From Anaerolineaceae bacterium (GTDB taxonomy: Bacteria; Chloroflexota; Anaerolineae; Anaerolineales; Villigracilaceae): a DNA stretch of 33,842 bases. The DNA lies in NCBI GenBank assembly GCA_003598975.1, contig QZIJ01000113.1, forward strand, positions 1-33,842, written 5' to 3'. The position numbers and the translations under genes were made by a program. Below are positions 1-7,538 of the stretch, piece after piece. Below the pieces are notes generated by a model. The model was not told the DNA's origin. It saw only the letters and a list, made by a program, of their open reading frames with translations, and ran no database searches. Each line of letters starts with the position of its first letter. The stretch's first letter is position 1.

Positions 1-833
1 GTCCGACCCGCCTCACCTACGCGGACATGTTGCTGGGTTACGCCAAGGAGCGCGGACTGAAACGACGGCTGATCCGCACGCCGGTCAACGCGCCGCGGCT
101 TTCGGCATATTGGGTGCATATGGTCACGCCGATCCACTGGCGCATCGTGTTGCCGCTCATCGAGGGTCTGCGCGCCAATCTCATCGTCAGGGATGAAGCG
201 GCGAAGCGTCTCTTTCCGCACATCCAACCGATCGACTTCCAGACCGCCGTCCACCTCGCACTGGGACGCATCCAGCGCGACGATGTGGAGACCTCCTGGT
301 CCGACGCGCTCGTCACTGTGATGGGCAACGTCAAGCCGTACACGTTCACGGTGGAAGATGGCATGTACATCGAGACGCGGCAAATGCTGGTGGAACTGCC
401 GCCTGAAACCGTCTTCCGTTCCTACACGGGGATTGGCGGTGAGCGAGGCTGGCTCTTCATGGATTGGAGTTGGGCCATGCGCGGCTGGATGGATAAACTC
501 GTCGGCGGCGTGGGATTGCGCCGCGGCCGACGTCACCCCGACGAGATCCGCGCGGGCGAGTCGCTCGATTTCTGGCGCGTGGAGGAAGTGGAACTGAATC
601 GCCTCATGCGCCTGCGCGCCGAGATGAAACTTCCTGGCAAGGCCTGGCTCCAGTTCGAGTCAACCCCGCAGGAGGGGAAAACCCTGCTCACCGTCACCGC
701 GTATTTCGCGCCGCACGGTTTCTTCGGCTTTGCTTACTGGTACGCCATGTGGCCGTTCCACAAATTCATCTTCGACGGCCTGACGCGCGGCATCGCCTCG
801 CGGGCGCGGGTGTTATCCCACTCGTATGGGTAA
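1..833 (+). CDS. C-terminal part of SDR-type NAD(P)-binding protein with DUF2867-like domain (5' end outside window)
   Basis: The reading frame is open from base 3, with no start codon in view; the first ATG (27) is internal. The translated start (PTRLTYADMLLGYAKERGLK) aligns with residues about 210-230 of the next gene (FHYKDLMLQYAQVRGLKRMM), so about 200 residues with the Rossmann fold are missing to the left. The rest has the look of a DUF2867-type C-terminal domain: RSYTGIGGERGW, a Trp-rich stretch, LRAEMKLPGKAWL, then an aromatic FAPHGFFGFAYWYAMWPFH tail. Members of this family are thought to be oxidoreductases or epimerases acting on unknown substrates. The stop overlaps the next start by 8 nt (ATGGGTAA), so the two are probably co-translated and arose by tandem duplication. 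Family assignment is good; function is unknown. Confidence 0.8.
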   Translation, partial: PTRLTYADMLLGYAKERGLKRRLIRTPVNAPRLSAYWVHMVTPIHWRIVLPLIEGLRANLIVRDEAAKRLFPHIQPIDFQTAVHLALGRIQRDDVETSWSDALVTVMGNVKPYTFTVEDGMYIETRQMLVELPPETVFRSYTGIGGERGWLFMDWSWAMRGWMDKLVGGVGLRRGRRHPDEIRAGESLDFWRVEEVELNRLMRLRAEMKLPGKAWLQFESTPQEGKTLLTVTAYFAPHGFFGFAYWYAMWPFHKFIFDGLTRGIASRARVLSHSYG

Positions 834-2172
834 ACGACTCATTCTTGTGACTGGCGCAACTGGATACATCGCCAGCCGATTGATTCCCCGACTGCTGGAT
901 GCGGGACACCGCGTCCGCGCGCTGGCGCGTAACCCGCGTCAACTCGACGGGCGCGGCTGGTCGGGTCTCGTAGACATTTTCCCCGCTGACGTAATGGACG
1001 CGGCCAGCCTCGCGCCCGCGTTGGAGGGAGTCCACACCGCGTACTATCTCATCCATAACATGTCCAGCGGACGCGGCTACACCGAGCGCGAGTTGGACGG
1101 CGCGCGCAACTTCGCGTCCGCGTGCGAGGCGGCGGGTGTGAAGCACATCATCTACCTCGGCGGGCTGGCCGATCCCGAACAGCATATCGCGCCACACATG
1201 CGCTCGCGCATCGAGACGGGACGCGTCCTGCGCGAGGGACGCGTGCCCGTCACCGAGTTCCGCGCGGGCGTTATCGCAGGCGAGGGGTCCATCTCGTTTG
1301 AGATGATTCGCTTTACGACGGAGTTGTTTCCCATTGTCCCTGGCCCGACATGGTTGAACAACCGCTCCCAGCCCATCGCCATCCAAAACGTGATTGACTA
1401 TCTGATGGCCGCGCTGGATAACTGGGATGGCCATGGGCAGGTTTTCGAAATTGGCGGCCCGCAGATCTTCCACTACAAGGACCTCATGCTCCAATACGCG
1501 CAGGTCCGCGGCCTGAAGCGGATGATGATTCTTCTCCCGTACATTCCACTGTGGTTCATGGCCTGGGGCGTGGGGCTGATGACACCCGTCCCGCGCCGCA
1601 TCGCCCATGCGTTGATCGGCGGCCTGTCGGCGGATAGCGTTGTCCAGCATCCCGAAGCACGGACGGTTTTCCCAGAAGTCAAGTTGATCGGTTTTCCCGA
1701 GGCCGCGCACGACGCGCTCGCGCGTCTCCACCCCGCGCACGTCGAACGCGTCTGGAAATCGAGCGACCGTCCTTCCTCGCTCAAACACGAAGGATTCTTC
1801 GTCCTGCATCATGCGGTCCCGATGACTGACGATTTCCAAAACGACTTCCAATTGAAAAACTGGCAGGTTGAATCCCGCGAACCGCAACGGATTCTGTTTC
1901 ACCGTTCCCGTCCCTTCGGCGAGGAATGGATCGAACAGCGCGTCGAATCCATCCCCTCGTCATTGCGAGACGGCGTTCTTCTGTCGAAGCAATCTCCACG
2001 ATCACAAGGATTGCTTCGCTCCGCTCGCAATGACGGGCATACTCATTACTTGATTCAAACCTACTTCTTCGCCCCGCGCGGCCTCCTCGGATTCCTCTAC
2101 TGGTATGTGTCATACCCATTTCGCATCATCTCCTTCCGCGGACTCATCAGGCGAGTTCAAAGAATCAAATGA
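826..2172 (+). CDS. SDR-family NAD(P)-binding oxidoreductase/epimerase-like protein
   Basis: A 448-residue protein. Residues 3-20 (KRLILVTGATGYIASRLI) hold the TGxxGxxG dinucleotide-binding loop. The Rossmann-like core continues through ADVMDAASL, YYLIHNM and IIYLGGLAD to about residue 220, as in atypical SDRs of the NmrA/NAD(P)H-binding group. The C-terminal part resembles the DUF2867 domain of the preceding paralogue but is much shorter: about 90 residues present there are absent here, while the aromatic end (FFAPRGLLGFLYWY) is kept. Residues about 378-403 are encoded by an in-frame palindromic repeat that the paralogue lacks. It starts inside the previous gene's stop and its TGA overlaps the next ATG (ATGA), so the three genes look like one operon. 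The reaction is unknown. Confidence 0.85.
   Translation: MGKRLILVTGATGYIASRLIPRLLDAGHRVRALARNPRQLDGRGWSGLVDIFPADVMDAASLAPALEGVHTAYYLIHNMSSGRGYTERELDGARNFASACEAAGVKHIIYLGGLADPEQHIAPHMRSRIETGRVLREGRVPVTEFRAGVIAGEGSISFEMIRFTTELFPIVPGPTWLNNRSQPIAIQNVIDYLMAALDNWDGHGQVFEIGGPQIFHYKDLMLQYAQVRGLKRMMILLPYIPLWFMAWGVGLMTPVPRRIAHALIGGLSADSVVQHPEARTVFPEVKLIGFPEAAHDALARLHPAHVERVWKSSDRPSSLKHEGFFVLHHAVPMTDDFQNDFQLKNWQVESREPQRILFHRSRPFGEEWIEQRVESIPSSLRDGVLLSKQSPRSQGLLRSARNDGHTHYLIQTYFFAPRGLLGFLYWYVSYPFRIISFRGLIRRVQRIK
1958..2035. repeat. 78-bp palindromic repeat inserted in frame in an SDR gene
   Basis: The outer arms are perfect 12-bp inverted repeats (1958-1969 and 2024-2035). Inner 9-bp arms lie at 1985-1993 (CGAAGCAAT) and 2010-2018 (ATTGCTTCG). 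The element is 78 bp, exactly 26 codons, and is read through by the host gene without a stop. The type, ends CGTCATTGCGAG...CTCGCAATGACG, is a known widespread intergenic repeat; its antisense translation gives the familiar 'HCERSEAI' string. Finding it inside a coding frame is unusual. Confidence 0.9.
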
Positions 2173-3353
2173 ACAAACCCATCTCCCCATTCATCCTTCA
2201 TACTTCATCCATCATCCTTTTTCTCGCGCTTCTCCTCCTCTTCGCGTTCCTCGTCCCTCTCCCCATTCCTGCCTACCTCGATTTTCAAGTCCTCTATCAC
2301 GCGAACCTCGGCCTCACGCAAGATATCGCCCTCTACGACCGCGCGGCTCAGGCCGAAATGATCGCACGCCTCGCGGGCGTCACTGCCGACCAGGTCTTCA
2401 TCTTGCCGTTTCCCTATCCGCCGTGGTACGCGCTCGCGACCCTCTTTCTCGCCTGGCCGCCGGTCGAGGTCGCGGCGCGCCTGTGGTTTGGACTCAACCT
2501 GTCCATGTTGCTGGCCTCCGTCTGGTTGCTGACCGACGGCTGGAAGCCAGTGCCCCGTCTCGCCTCGTTTCTTGCCGCCATCGTTTTCATCCCCATCATC
2601 GGCAGCCTCTACGTGGGACAGTTCATCTTCCCCGTCTTGCTCGGCGCTTCGTTGATAACGTTCGCGTTGCGCCGCGAAAATATTTCTCTGACCGCCCTCG
2701 CCGCCGCGCTCCTGACCTTCAAACCGCATCTGGGCGGACCTCTCGCGGTCGCGGCCTTAATCTACCTTCTTCTCCGCCGCGATGACTTCTCCCGCCGCGC
2801 TGTCCGAGCGATTCTCGTCACCGCTGTTTTTCTCTTTGCCATCGGCTTTCTCGCAGACCCTGCCTGGCCTATCAATTATCTCCACTCGCTCCTCGGCTTC
2901 CGCGACATACCCGGCGTTTCCTCTTGTGGACTTTGCGCCAGCCTCCCCGTTGGCCTCGTTGCCCTCCTCACCGGCCAAACAGATATTGGCCCCGCCCTGC
3001 CGCTTGGTTTGGCGCTGTTCGTCATCCTGTTCGTCGCGTTAATTCGCTTCCGCCGCGAAATTTTCCAAACACCTGAATCGCTGGTCAGCGCGTCCATCTT
3101 GATTACTCTGCTCGCGGACCCCTACCTGCTCAATTACGATTTCGCGCTCCTGCTTGTGCCGCTGTTCATCCTTGCCTCGTCCGCCAGCGGCAAGAACTGG
3201 CTCTGGCTCGTATTTGCCTACCTTTTTCCCTCTTTGTTGCTCGGTCTCTTTGGCCGCGGCGGGAACCTGTACCTGTCCATTGCCGCGTTGTTACTTTTGT
3301 CACTGCAAATTGCGCGCGCAAAGCCCATTGACGGTTCCCCGCGCGAGGCATAA
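2169..3353 (+). CDS. Polytopic membrane glycosyltransferase-like protein (GT87/DUF2029 type)
   Basis: A 394-residue, very hydrophobic protein with about 9-10 predicted membrane spans. After the first span come an acidic/aromatic loop (LDFQVLYHANLGL) and a proline-rich PFPYPPWYALATL motif. This layout is typical of GT87/DUF2029 mannosyltransferase-like proteins, which transfer sugars from polyprenyl-phosphate carriers outside the membrane. The Asp in DFQVLY is the likely counterpart of the catalytic acidic residue, by family analogy only. The start ATG overlaps the previous TGA, giving translational coupling with the SDR genes; a shared role in envelope lipid or glycan synthesis is an inference. 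The sugar and acceptor cannot be read from the sequence. Confidence 0.7.
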   Translation: MNKPISPFILHTSSIILFLALLLLFAFLVPLPIPAYLDFQVLYHANLGLTQDIALYDRAAQAEMIARLAGVTADQVFILPFPYPPWYALATLFLAWPPVEVAARLWFGLNLSMLLASVWLLTDGWKPVPRLASFLAAIVFIPIIGSLYVGQFIFPVLLGASLITFALRRENISLTALAAALLTFKPHLGGPLAVAALIYLLLRRDDFSRRAVRAILVTAVFLFAIGFLADPAWPINYLHSLLGFRDIPGVSSCGLCASLPVGLVALLTGQTDIGPALPLGLALFVILFVALIRFRREIFQTPESLVSASILITLLADPYLLNYDFALLLVPLFILASSASGKNWLWLVFAYLFPSLLLGLFGRGGNLYLSIAALLLLSLQIARAKPIDGSPREA

Positions 3354-3371
3354 AATCACGTCACAATTTCA

Positions 3372-3511
3372 TACGGCCAGTCCGCGGCGAAGCCAGTGCA
3401 ATTCTGGCGCTGTCCCGCAACTGTAAATGCCAGTGATCAGTAAACAGTGTTCAGTTTTCAATGACGGAATACTGATGACTGAAAACTGGCATAAGTCAGG
3501 TCGCCCGTAAC
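3372..3511 (+). promoter_or_regulatory. Cobalamin (B12) riboswitch
   Basis: Conserved blocks of the cobalamin aptamer occur in order: GCGGCGAAGCCAGTGCAATT, CTGGCGCTGTCCCGCAACTG and, after a variable arm, AAGTCAGGTCGCCCG. It lies upstream of the btuF-like gene, which fits B12-dependent repression of an importer. The variable arm (3427-3492) is closed by ATGCCAG/CTGGCAT and filled with a repetitive sequence (CAGTGATCAGT, CAGTTTTCA...TGAAAACTG) that looks like an inserted dispersed repeat. The 3' limit is approximate; the kissing-loop partner may lie in 3512-3560. Confidence 0.92.
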
Positions 3512-3578
3512 TGGTCGGTTCTGCCACACTCTCGTGGAAAGGAGGTGGAGGACAGGCCCCTCGGATTGCCTCTCCCCT

Positions 3579-3604
3579 CCCCAGCCAACGCTGGGGATTT
3601 TCGT
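3579..3604 (+). terminator. Putative riboswitch attenuator/terminator hairpin
   Basis: CCCCAGC (3579-3585) pairs with GCTGGGG (3590-3596), followed by ATTTTCGTT. The T-run is short and interrupted, so termination may be weak. An upstream purine-rich stretch (GGAGGTGGAGG, 3541-3551) could pair with the CCTCTCCCCTCCCC just before and in the hairpin, forming an alternative structure. It sits between the B12 aptamer and btuF, where an expression platform is expected. Confidence 0.6.
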
Positions 3605-3613
3605 TCCCATCTC

Positions 3614-3659
3614 GGAGCGCGGACTTCCAGTCCGCCAGGCGGATTGAAATTTGCGCTCC
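3614..3659. repeat. Palindromic intergenic repeat before btuF
   Basis: GGAGCGC (3614-3620) and GCGCTCC (3653-3659) enclose two small hairpins (CGGACTTCCAGTCCG and CCGCCAGGCGG). This looks like a dispersed repeat inserted between the riboswitch and btuF, so it becomes part of the btu 5' leader. Confidence 0.6.
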
Positions 3660-3681
3660 AAAAAACTCTGGAGATTCACAC

Positions 3682-4599
3682 ATGCTTCGCAAACTGCTTT
3701 TTGTCACCCTGCTCGCCGCACTAACGCTCGCGGCGTGCGCGCCCGCCGTCCCGTCGAAGGGAGAAGCGGGGATCGTCGTCACCGATGGCCTCGGCCGCGA
3801 GGTCAAGTTGGAATCGGCCGCGCAGCGCGTCGTCTCGCTCGCGCCGTCGAATACCGAAATCCTGTTCGCGCTCGGCGCGGGAGATAAAGTCGTCGGCCGC
3901 GATGAAGTCTCGGATTATCCCGAGGCGGCGCTCGCCCTGCCGACTGTCGGCGGGTGGAGCGGGTTCAGCGCGGAGGCCATCGTGGCGCTCGAGCCCGACC
4001 TCGTGCTGGCCGCGGAGATCAACTCGCCCGAGCTGGTGTCCGAACTCGAAGGACTCGGCCTGACGGTTTATTATTTGTCGAACCCGAAGACGCTCGAAGA
4101 CCTGTACGTGAACATCGAGATCATCGCCACGCTGACGGGGCGCGACGCGACCAAGTTGACCGACTCGCTCAAGGCGCGTGTTGCCGCGGTGGATGAAAAG
4201 ATCGCGCCGCTGAGTTATCGCCCGTCCGTGTTTTACGAAGTGGACGCGACCGACCCGTCCAAGCCATATACGGTTGGTCCTGGAACGTTCATTGACCTGT
4301 TGATCCAGCGCGCGGGCGGACAGAACGTGGTATCGCTGGCGGGCGTCACAGACTCGTACCCGCAGATCGGCCTGGAGCAGTTGGTGCTCACACCGCCCGA
4401 AATCATCCTGCTCGGTGACGCGTTGTACGGTCAGTCTGCCGAGACGGTCGCGGCGCGTCAGGGTTGGGACTCGCTCACGGCGGTGATTGACGGGAAAGTT
4501 TTCCCCTTCGATGATAATTTGGTCAGCCGCCCGGGCCCGCGTTTGATTGATGGCCTCGAAGCGCTGGCGATGTTGTTGCACCCTGAGGTATTTGAATAA
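3682..4599 (+). CDS. btuF: Cobalamin ABC transporter substrate-binding lipoprotein
   Basis: A 305-residue protein with a lipoprotein signal peptide (MLRKLLFVTLLAALTLAAC; lipobox LAAC, Cys19). The mature part is a BtuF/FhuD-type periplasmic-binding fold: GLGREVKLE, AQRVVSLAPSNTEILFALGA, VVGRDEVSDYP and VGGWSGFSAEAIVALEPDLVLA are class III hallmarks, and the C-terminal lobe contains VFYEVD and PYTVGPGTFIDLLIQRAGG. It captures the ligand outside the membrane and delivers it to BtuCD. The upstream cobalamin riboswitch makes B12 or a corrinoid the likely ligand; the fold alone would also allow iron-siderophore or heme. The start has a weak Shine-Dalgarno (CTCTGGAG). btuC follows across a short palindromic repeat. 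Confidence 0.88.
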   Translation: MLRKLLFVTLLAALTLAACAPAVPSKGEAGIVVTDGLGREVKLESAAQRVVSLAPSNTEILFALGAGDKVVGRDEVSDYPEAALALPTVGGWSGFSAEAIVALEPDLVLAAEINSPELVSELEGLGLTVYYLSNPKTLEDLYVNIEIIATLTGRDATKLTDSLKARVAAVDEKIAPLSYRPSVFYEVDATDPSKPYTVGPGTFIDLLIQRAGGQNVVSLAGVTDSYPQIGLEQLVLTPPEIILLGDALYGQSAETVAARQGWDSLTAVIDGKVFPFDDNLVSRPGPRLIDGLEALAMLLHPEVFE

Positions 4600-4602
4600 A
4601 CT

Positions 4603-4649
4603 GTAGGGGCGGGGTTTCCCCGCCCAGGGCGAGATGACCTCGCCCCTAC
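4603..4649. repeat. Palindromic repeat (GTAGGGGC...GCCCCTAC family), btuF-btuC spacer
   Basis: The outer arms GTAGGGGCG (4603-4611) and CGCCCCTAC (4641-4649) enclose two hairpins (GGCGGGGTTTCCCCGCC; GGGCGAG-ATGAC-CTCGCCC). The same two-hairpin design recurs at about 5679-5730. It fills almost the whole btuF-btuC gap. An in-frame ATG at 4634 lies in the second hairpin. Confidence 0.8.
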
Positions 4650-4657
4650 CATCCCCC

Positions 4658-5650
4658 ATGAAACGCCCTCTCCTCCTCGCCCTCTCCCTCCTGCTCGCGA
4701 CGCTGATCCTCAGCCTCGCGATTGGTTCGGTATTCATCCCTCCCGCCGAACTCTGGAACATTTTGCGCGGGGTGGGCGAGGAGGCGTTCACCCTCATCGT
4801 CTGGAACATCCGCCTGCCGCGCACGGTGTTGATCGCGCTGGCAGGCGCGGCCCTCGGCGGGAGCGGCGCGGCCTATCAGGGACTCTTCCGCAACCCGCTG
4901 GCCGACCCGTTCCTCATCGGCGTCGCCTCGGGCGCGGGACTGGGCGCGGTCATTGCGATGAGCATCCAATGGCCGTACTCGTTTTGGGGCTTGATGGCGA
5001 TTCCGCTGGCCGCGTTCCTCGCCGCACTGTTGACAGTCTTCCTCGTCTATCAACTCGCCCGCGTCGGACGCACCGTCCCGACGACGAACCTGATTCTCGC
5101 GGGCGTGGCTTTCTCCTCTTTCGCCACATCCCTGACCTCGTTCCTGATGATCCGCTCGACGAGTGAAGTGCGCCGCGCGCTCGGCTGGTTGTTGGGAGGC
5201 ATCAGCCTCGCGGGTTGGGATTCCGTCCTCAGCCTGATCCCGTATCTCGTCATCGGTTTTGGCGGATTGCTCCTCAGCGGACACGCGCTCAACCTGATGC
5301 AGTTCGGCGACGACCAGGCCCAGCAAATGGGACTCAACGTGGGCCGTGCGCGTGCCATCATCCTCGCGGCCGCGTCTTTGACCACCGCTGCGGCGGTCGC
5401 GTTCGCTGGCATCATCGGTTTCATCGGGCTGGTCGTGCCGCACATCGTCCGCATGTGGTTCGGCGCGGACTATCGGCGCGTGATTCCCCTCTCCATCCTC
5501 GGCGGCGCGTCGGCCTTGCTCATCTCGGACGTGATCGCGCGCGTCGTCATCGCGCCGCAGGAACTGCCCGTTGGAATTGTCACCGCATTGGCGGGCGCGC
5601 CGTTCTTCCTGTGGGTGTTACGCCGCGCGAAGAATCAGGGGTATTGGTGA
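4658..5650 (+). CDS. btuC: Cobalamin ABC transporter permease
   Basis: A permease of the FecCD/BtuC family, about 330 residues, with roughly ten hydrophobic spans. Family marks include NIRLPRTVLIALAGAALGGSG, AYQGLFRNPLADPFLIGVASG and, near the end, GIIGFIGLVVPHIVRMWFG followed by DYRRVIPLSILGGASALLISD, which contains the coupling helix that contacts the ATPase. It forms the membrane channel with BtuD. The start is uncertain: ATG 4658 gives the usual MKRPLLLALSL beginning, while the in-frame ATG at 4634 would add eight residues from the palindromic repeat. Neither has a clear Shine-Dalgarno. Confidence 0.88.
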   Translation: MKRPLLLALSLLLATLILSLAIGSVFIPPAELWNILRGVGEEAFTLIVWNIRLPRTVLIALAGAALGGSGAAYQGLFRNPLADPFLIGVASGAGLGAVIAMSIQWPYSFWGLMAIPLAAFLAALLTVFLVYQLARVGRTVPTTNLILAGVAFSSFATSLTSFLMIRSTSEVRRALGWLLGGISLAGWDSVLSLIPYLVIGFGGLLLSGHALNLMQFGDDQAQQMGLNVGRARAIILAAASLTTAAAVAFAGIIGFIGLVVPHIVRMWFGADYRRVIPLSILGGASALLISDVIARVVIAPQELPVGIVTALAGAPFFLWVLRRAKNQGYW

Positions 5651-5675
5651 ATGGGAATTGGTAAATTGGGAATTG

Positions 5676-5731
5676 GTTGGGGCGGAACCTGTGTGTCCGC
5701 CCTGGGCAGTCACGCAGGACTGCCCCTACGA
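5676..5731. repeat. Palindromic repeat (GTAGGGGC...GCCCCTAC family), btuC-btuD spacer
   Basis: Two adjacent hairpins, GGGCGGA...TCCGCCC and GGGCAGT...ACTGCCC, end in CCTAC. This is the same architecture as the btuF-btuC repeat with different stem sequences. Just upstream (5653-5677) a short direct repeat of GGGAATTGGT occurs. Together they fill the 91-bp spacer; only the btuD ribosome-binding site (GAGGA) follows. Confidence 0.75.
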
Positions 5732-5741
5732 GGAATGAAAA

Positions 5742-6506
5742 ATGCTGAAGATCGAAAATCTCTCCGTTGAATATGGTTCCCGCCGCGCCTTGCACGATGT
5801 GACTCTCTCCGTGCAAAGCGGGGAAATCCTCGCGTTGATCGGGCCGAACGGCGCGGGGAAATCCACGCTGATCCGTGCCGCCAGCGGAGTCATCCCGTTC
5901 AGCGGACACGTCCGCACGAACGGCGATACCTTCCACGCGTTGACTCCCATCCAGCGCGCCCGATATATCGCGGTCGTCCCGCAGGCGATCTCGCTCCCGC
6001 CCGCGTTCACCGTCTGGGAGACGGTGATCATGGGGCGGACTCCGCATCTCGGATTCCTCGGCCAAACGTCTCGCGCGGACGAGGAACTGGCGCGGCGTGC
6101 TCTCGAGCGTGTCCACGCGGACGAGTTGTCCGAGCGACGCGTTGGCGAGTTGTCGGGCGGGGAGCGTCAGCGGATTCTGCTTGCGCGGGCGCTGTGCCAG
6201 TCCACGCCAATTTTGCTATTGGACGAACCGACCGCGCATCTCGATCTGCAATATCAAGTCAGCCTGTTGGAATTGGTGCGGAAACTCGTCCACGAGGATA
6301 ATCTCGCGGTGCTGATCGCCCTCCATGATCTGAATCTCGCCGCGCGTTACGCGGACCGCGTCGCGTTGATGGTGGCGGGAAACATCAAGGCCATCGGCAC
6401 CCCACGCGAAGTGCTTACCGCCGAACTAATTTCTGAATCCTATTGTTGGCCCGTGGACGTGGTGGAACATCCGCTTAGTGGTGGTCCGCTCGTGCTGGCG
6501 AAGTGA
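5742..6506 (+). CDS. btuD: Cobalamin ABC transporter ATP-binding protein
   Basis: A 254-residue ABC ATPase. Walker A GPNGAGKST is at about residues 34-42, the signature LSGGERQ at 137-143, Walker B ILLLDEP ending with Glu162, and the switch His (ALHDLN) at about 195. Length and sequence match the BtuD/FhuC/HemV subfamily. It powers transport through BtuC. The start is set by GAGGA eight bases upstream. It is the last gene of the btu operon; no terminator is visible in the 7 bp before the convergent AT-rich gene. Confidence 0.9.
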   Translation: MLKIENLSVEYGSRRALHDVTLSVQSGEILALIGPNGAGKSTLIRAASGVIPFSGHVRTNGDTFHALTPIQRARYIAVVPQAISLPPAFTVWETVIMGRTPHLGFLGQTSRADEELARRALERVHADELSERRVGELSGGERQRILLARALCQSTPILLLDEPTAHLDLQYQVSLLELVRKLVHEDNLAVLIALHDLNLAARYADRVALMVAGNIKAIGTPREVLTAELISESYCWPVDVVEHPLSGGPLVLAK

Positions 6507-6513
6507 GTCTTTT

Positions 6514-7491
6514 CTATTCTTTAAAATGAAAGACATAATCAGCCATTTTTTCAAAAGTATCGTCTTTCACTTCATGAAATTCTTTAGAGTATATAGCATA
6601 CAGGTCTCTTATTACGGAACTTAAGTTAAACACAATCATTGGAACAGAACTTTGTGAGTTTTTCCTCTCGTCCTGAATTGCAAATTCAATAAACTCTTTC
6701 CTGTATTTTTGCGTTAGGTACGAATACCCAAATTCAGACAGAAACCATATTGACTCGCAAAGATAAAAGAGGGTGCTTTTGGAAAATTGGGATATCGTTC
6801 CCAAAAATGCCCCTATTGTATTTGCATCTGTGGAATAAGGAATTGGAATTGCTGAGAAGAAGGCCGCGTGCCAAGAAGAATGGGTAGCCTGGGAAGCCAA
6901 CGTTTTTACGTTTTCTCTCGCTTCCTCAAATATCGATGCCGCATCATCAGGATAACCCAAGTGCTGGAACATGATTTTGTAAGAGCTTAATAGCTTTGAC
7001 TTTCGTAAATTTTGATTCCAAAAATCCCTGGCATCATCGAAAGTCTGATTTTGAAAATAAAGCTTACGTTTTGTAGGGTCGTGAATCATCATCAGAATGA
7101 TGTCAGTGGTCTCCACAAAACTTCTTAGGACAATCCTTGCACTTGCATCTTGTCCTATTAGACATAGTTTTCGAATTGATATTGCTTGTGAAGCAGCAAG
7201 AGATGAAATTATTGAAATTAATCCTAAAAACTCACGAAATTCTTTATCTTTTTTATCGCTTTTGCTAAACATTCCCATTACAGTAAGATTGAAAAATGTT
7301 ATCCATGAAATAAATGGGCTAGCTAAATTTAACCAAGGTTGCAGTTGTTTATAACCGCTCTTTTCAGCGTCACGGGAGTAATCATCCAACATCTTTCCAA
7401 ATTCATGTGGATTAGAAATGATAGTCTCAATGCCGTACTCGGCAATTACATTTTTCCAGATTTCAGCGTAAAGTTTATCAAATCTATTCAT
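6514..7491 (-). CDS. AT-rich protein of unknown function, probably horizontally acquired
   Basis: A 325-residue protein whose base composition and codon use (many AAA, ATT, TTT) differ sharply from all neighbours, pointing to recent transfer. One long hydrophobic stretch (WLNLASPFISWITFFNLTVM, about residues 52-71) is followed by a mostly helical body containing ARIVLRSFVETTDIILMMIH. That segment loosely resembles the DUF5677-type family, whose function is not well known; I do not assign it. There is no transposase or integrase beside it. Upstream there are two TATAAT-like boxes (near 7510 and 7525 on the minus strand) and no convincing Shine-Dalgarno. It is convergent with btuD. A role in defence or mobile-element biology is possible but unsupported. 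Confidence 0.75.
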   Translation of the reverse strand: MNRFDKLYAEIWKNVIAEYGIETIISNPHEFGKMLDDYSRDAEKSGYKQLQPWLNLASPFISWITFFNLTVMGMFSKSDKKDKEFREFLGLISIISSLAASQAISIRKLCLIGQDASARIVLRSFVETTDIILMMIHDPTKRKLYFQNQTFDDARDFWNQNLRKSKLLSSYKIMFQHLGYPDDAASIFEEARENVKTLASQATHSSWHAAFFSAIPIPYSTDANTIGAFLGTISQFSKSTLFYLCESIWFLSEFGYSYLTQKYRKEFIEFAIQDERKNSQSSVPMIVFNLSSVIRDLYAIYSKEFHEVKDDTFEKMADYVFHFKE

Positions 7492-7538
7492 GGATCAGTT
7501 GATTTCTCGAATATTATAGGCATTATACATAGATGTTA

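Noticed and set aside
766-1902. Long minus-strand frame opposite the SDR gene (378 codons)
   Set aside because: Arg/His-rich composition typical of an antisense shadow in GC-rich DNA; the plus strand has a clear SDR protein.
1781-2119. Minus-strand frame containing HCERSEAI
   Set aside because: This is the antisense translation of the palindromic repeat at 1958-2035, a common false protein.
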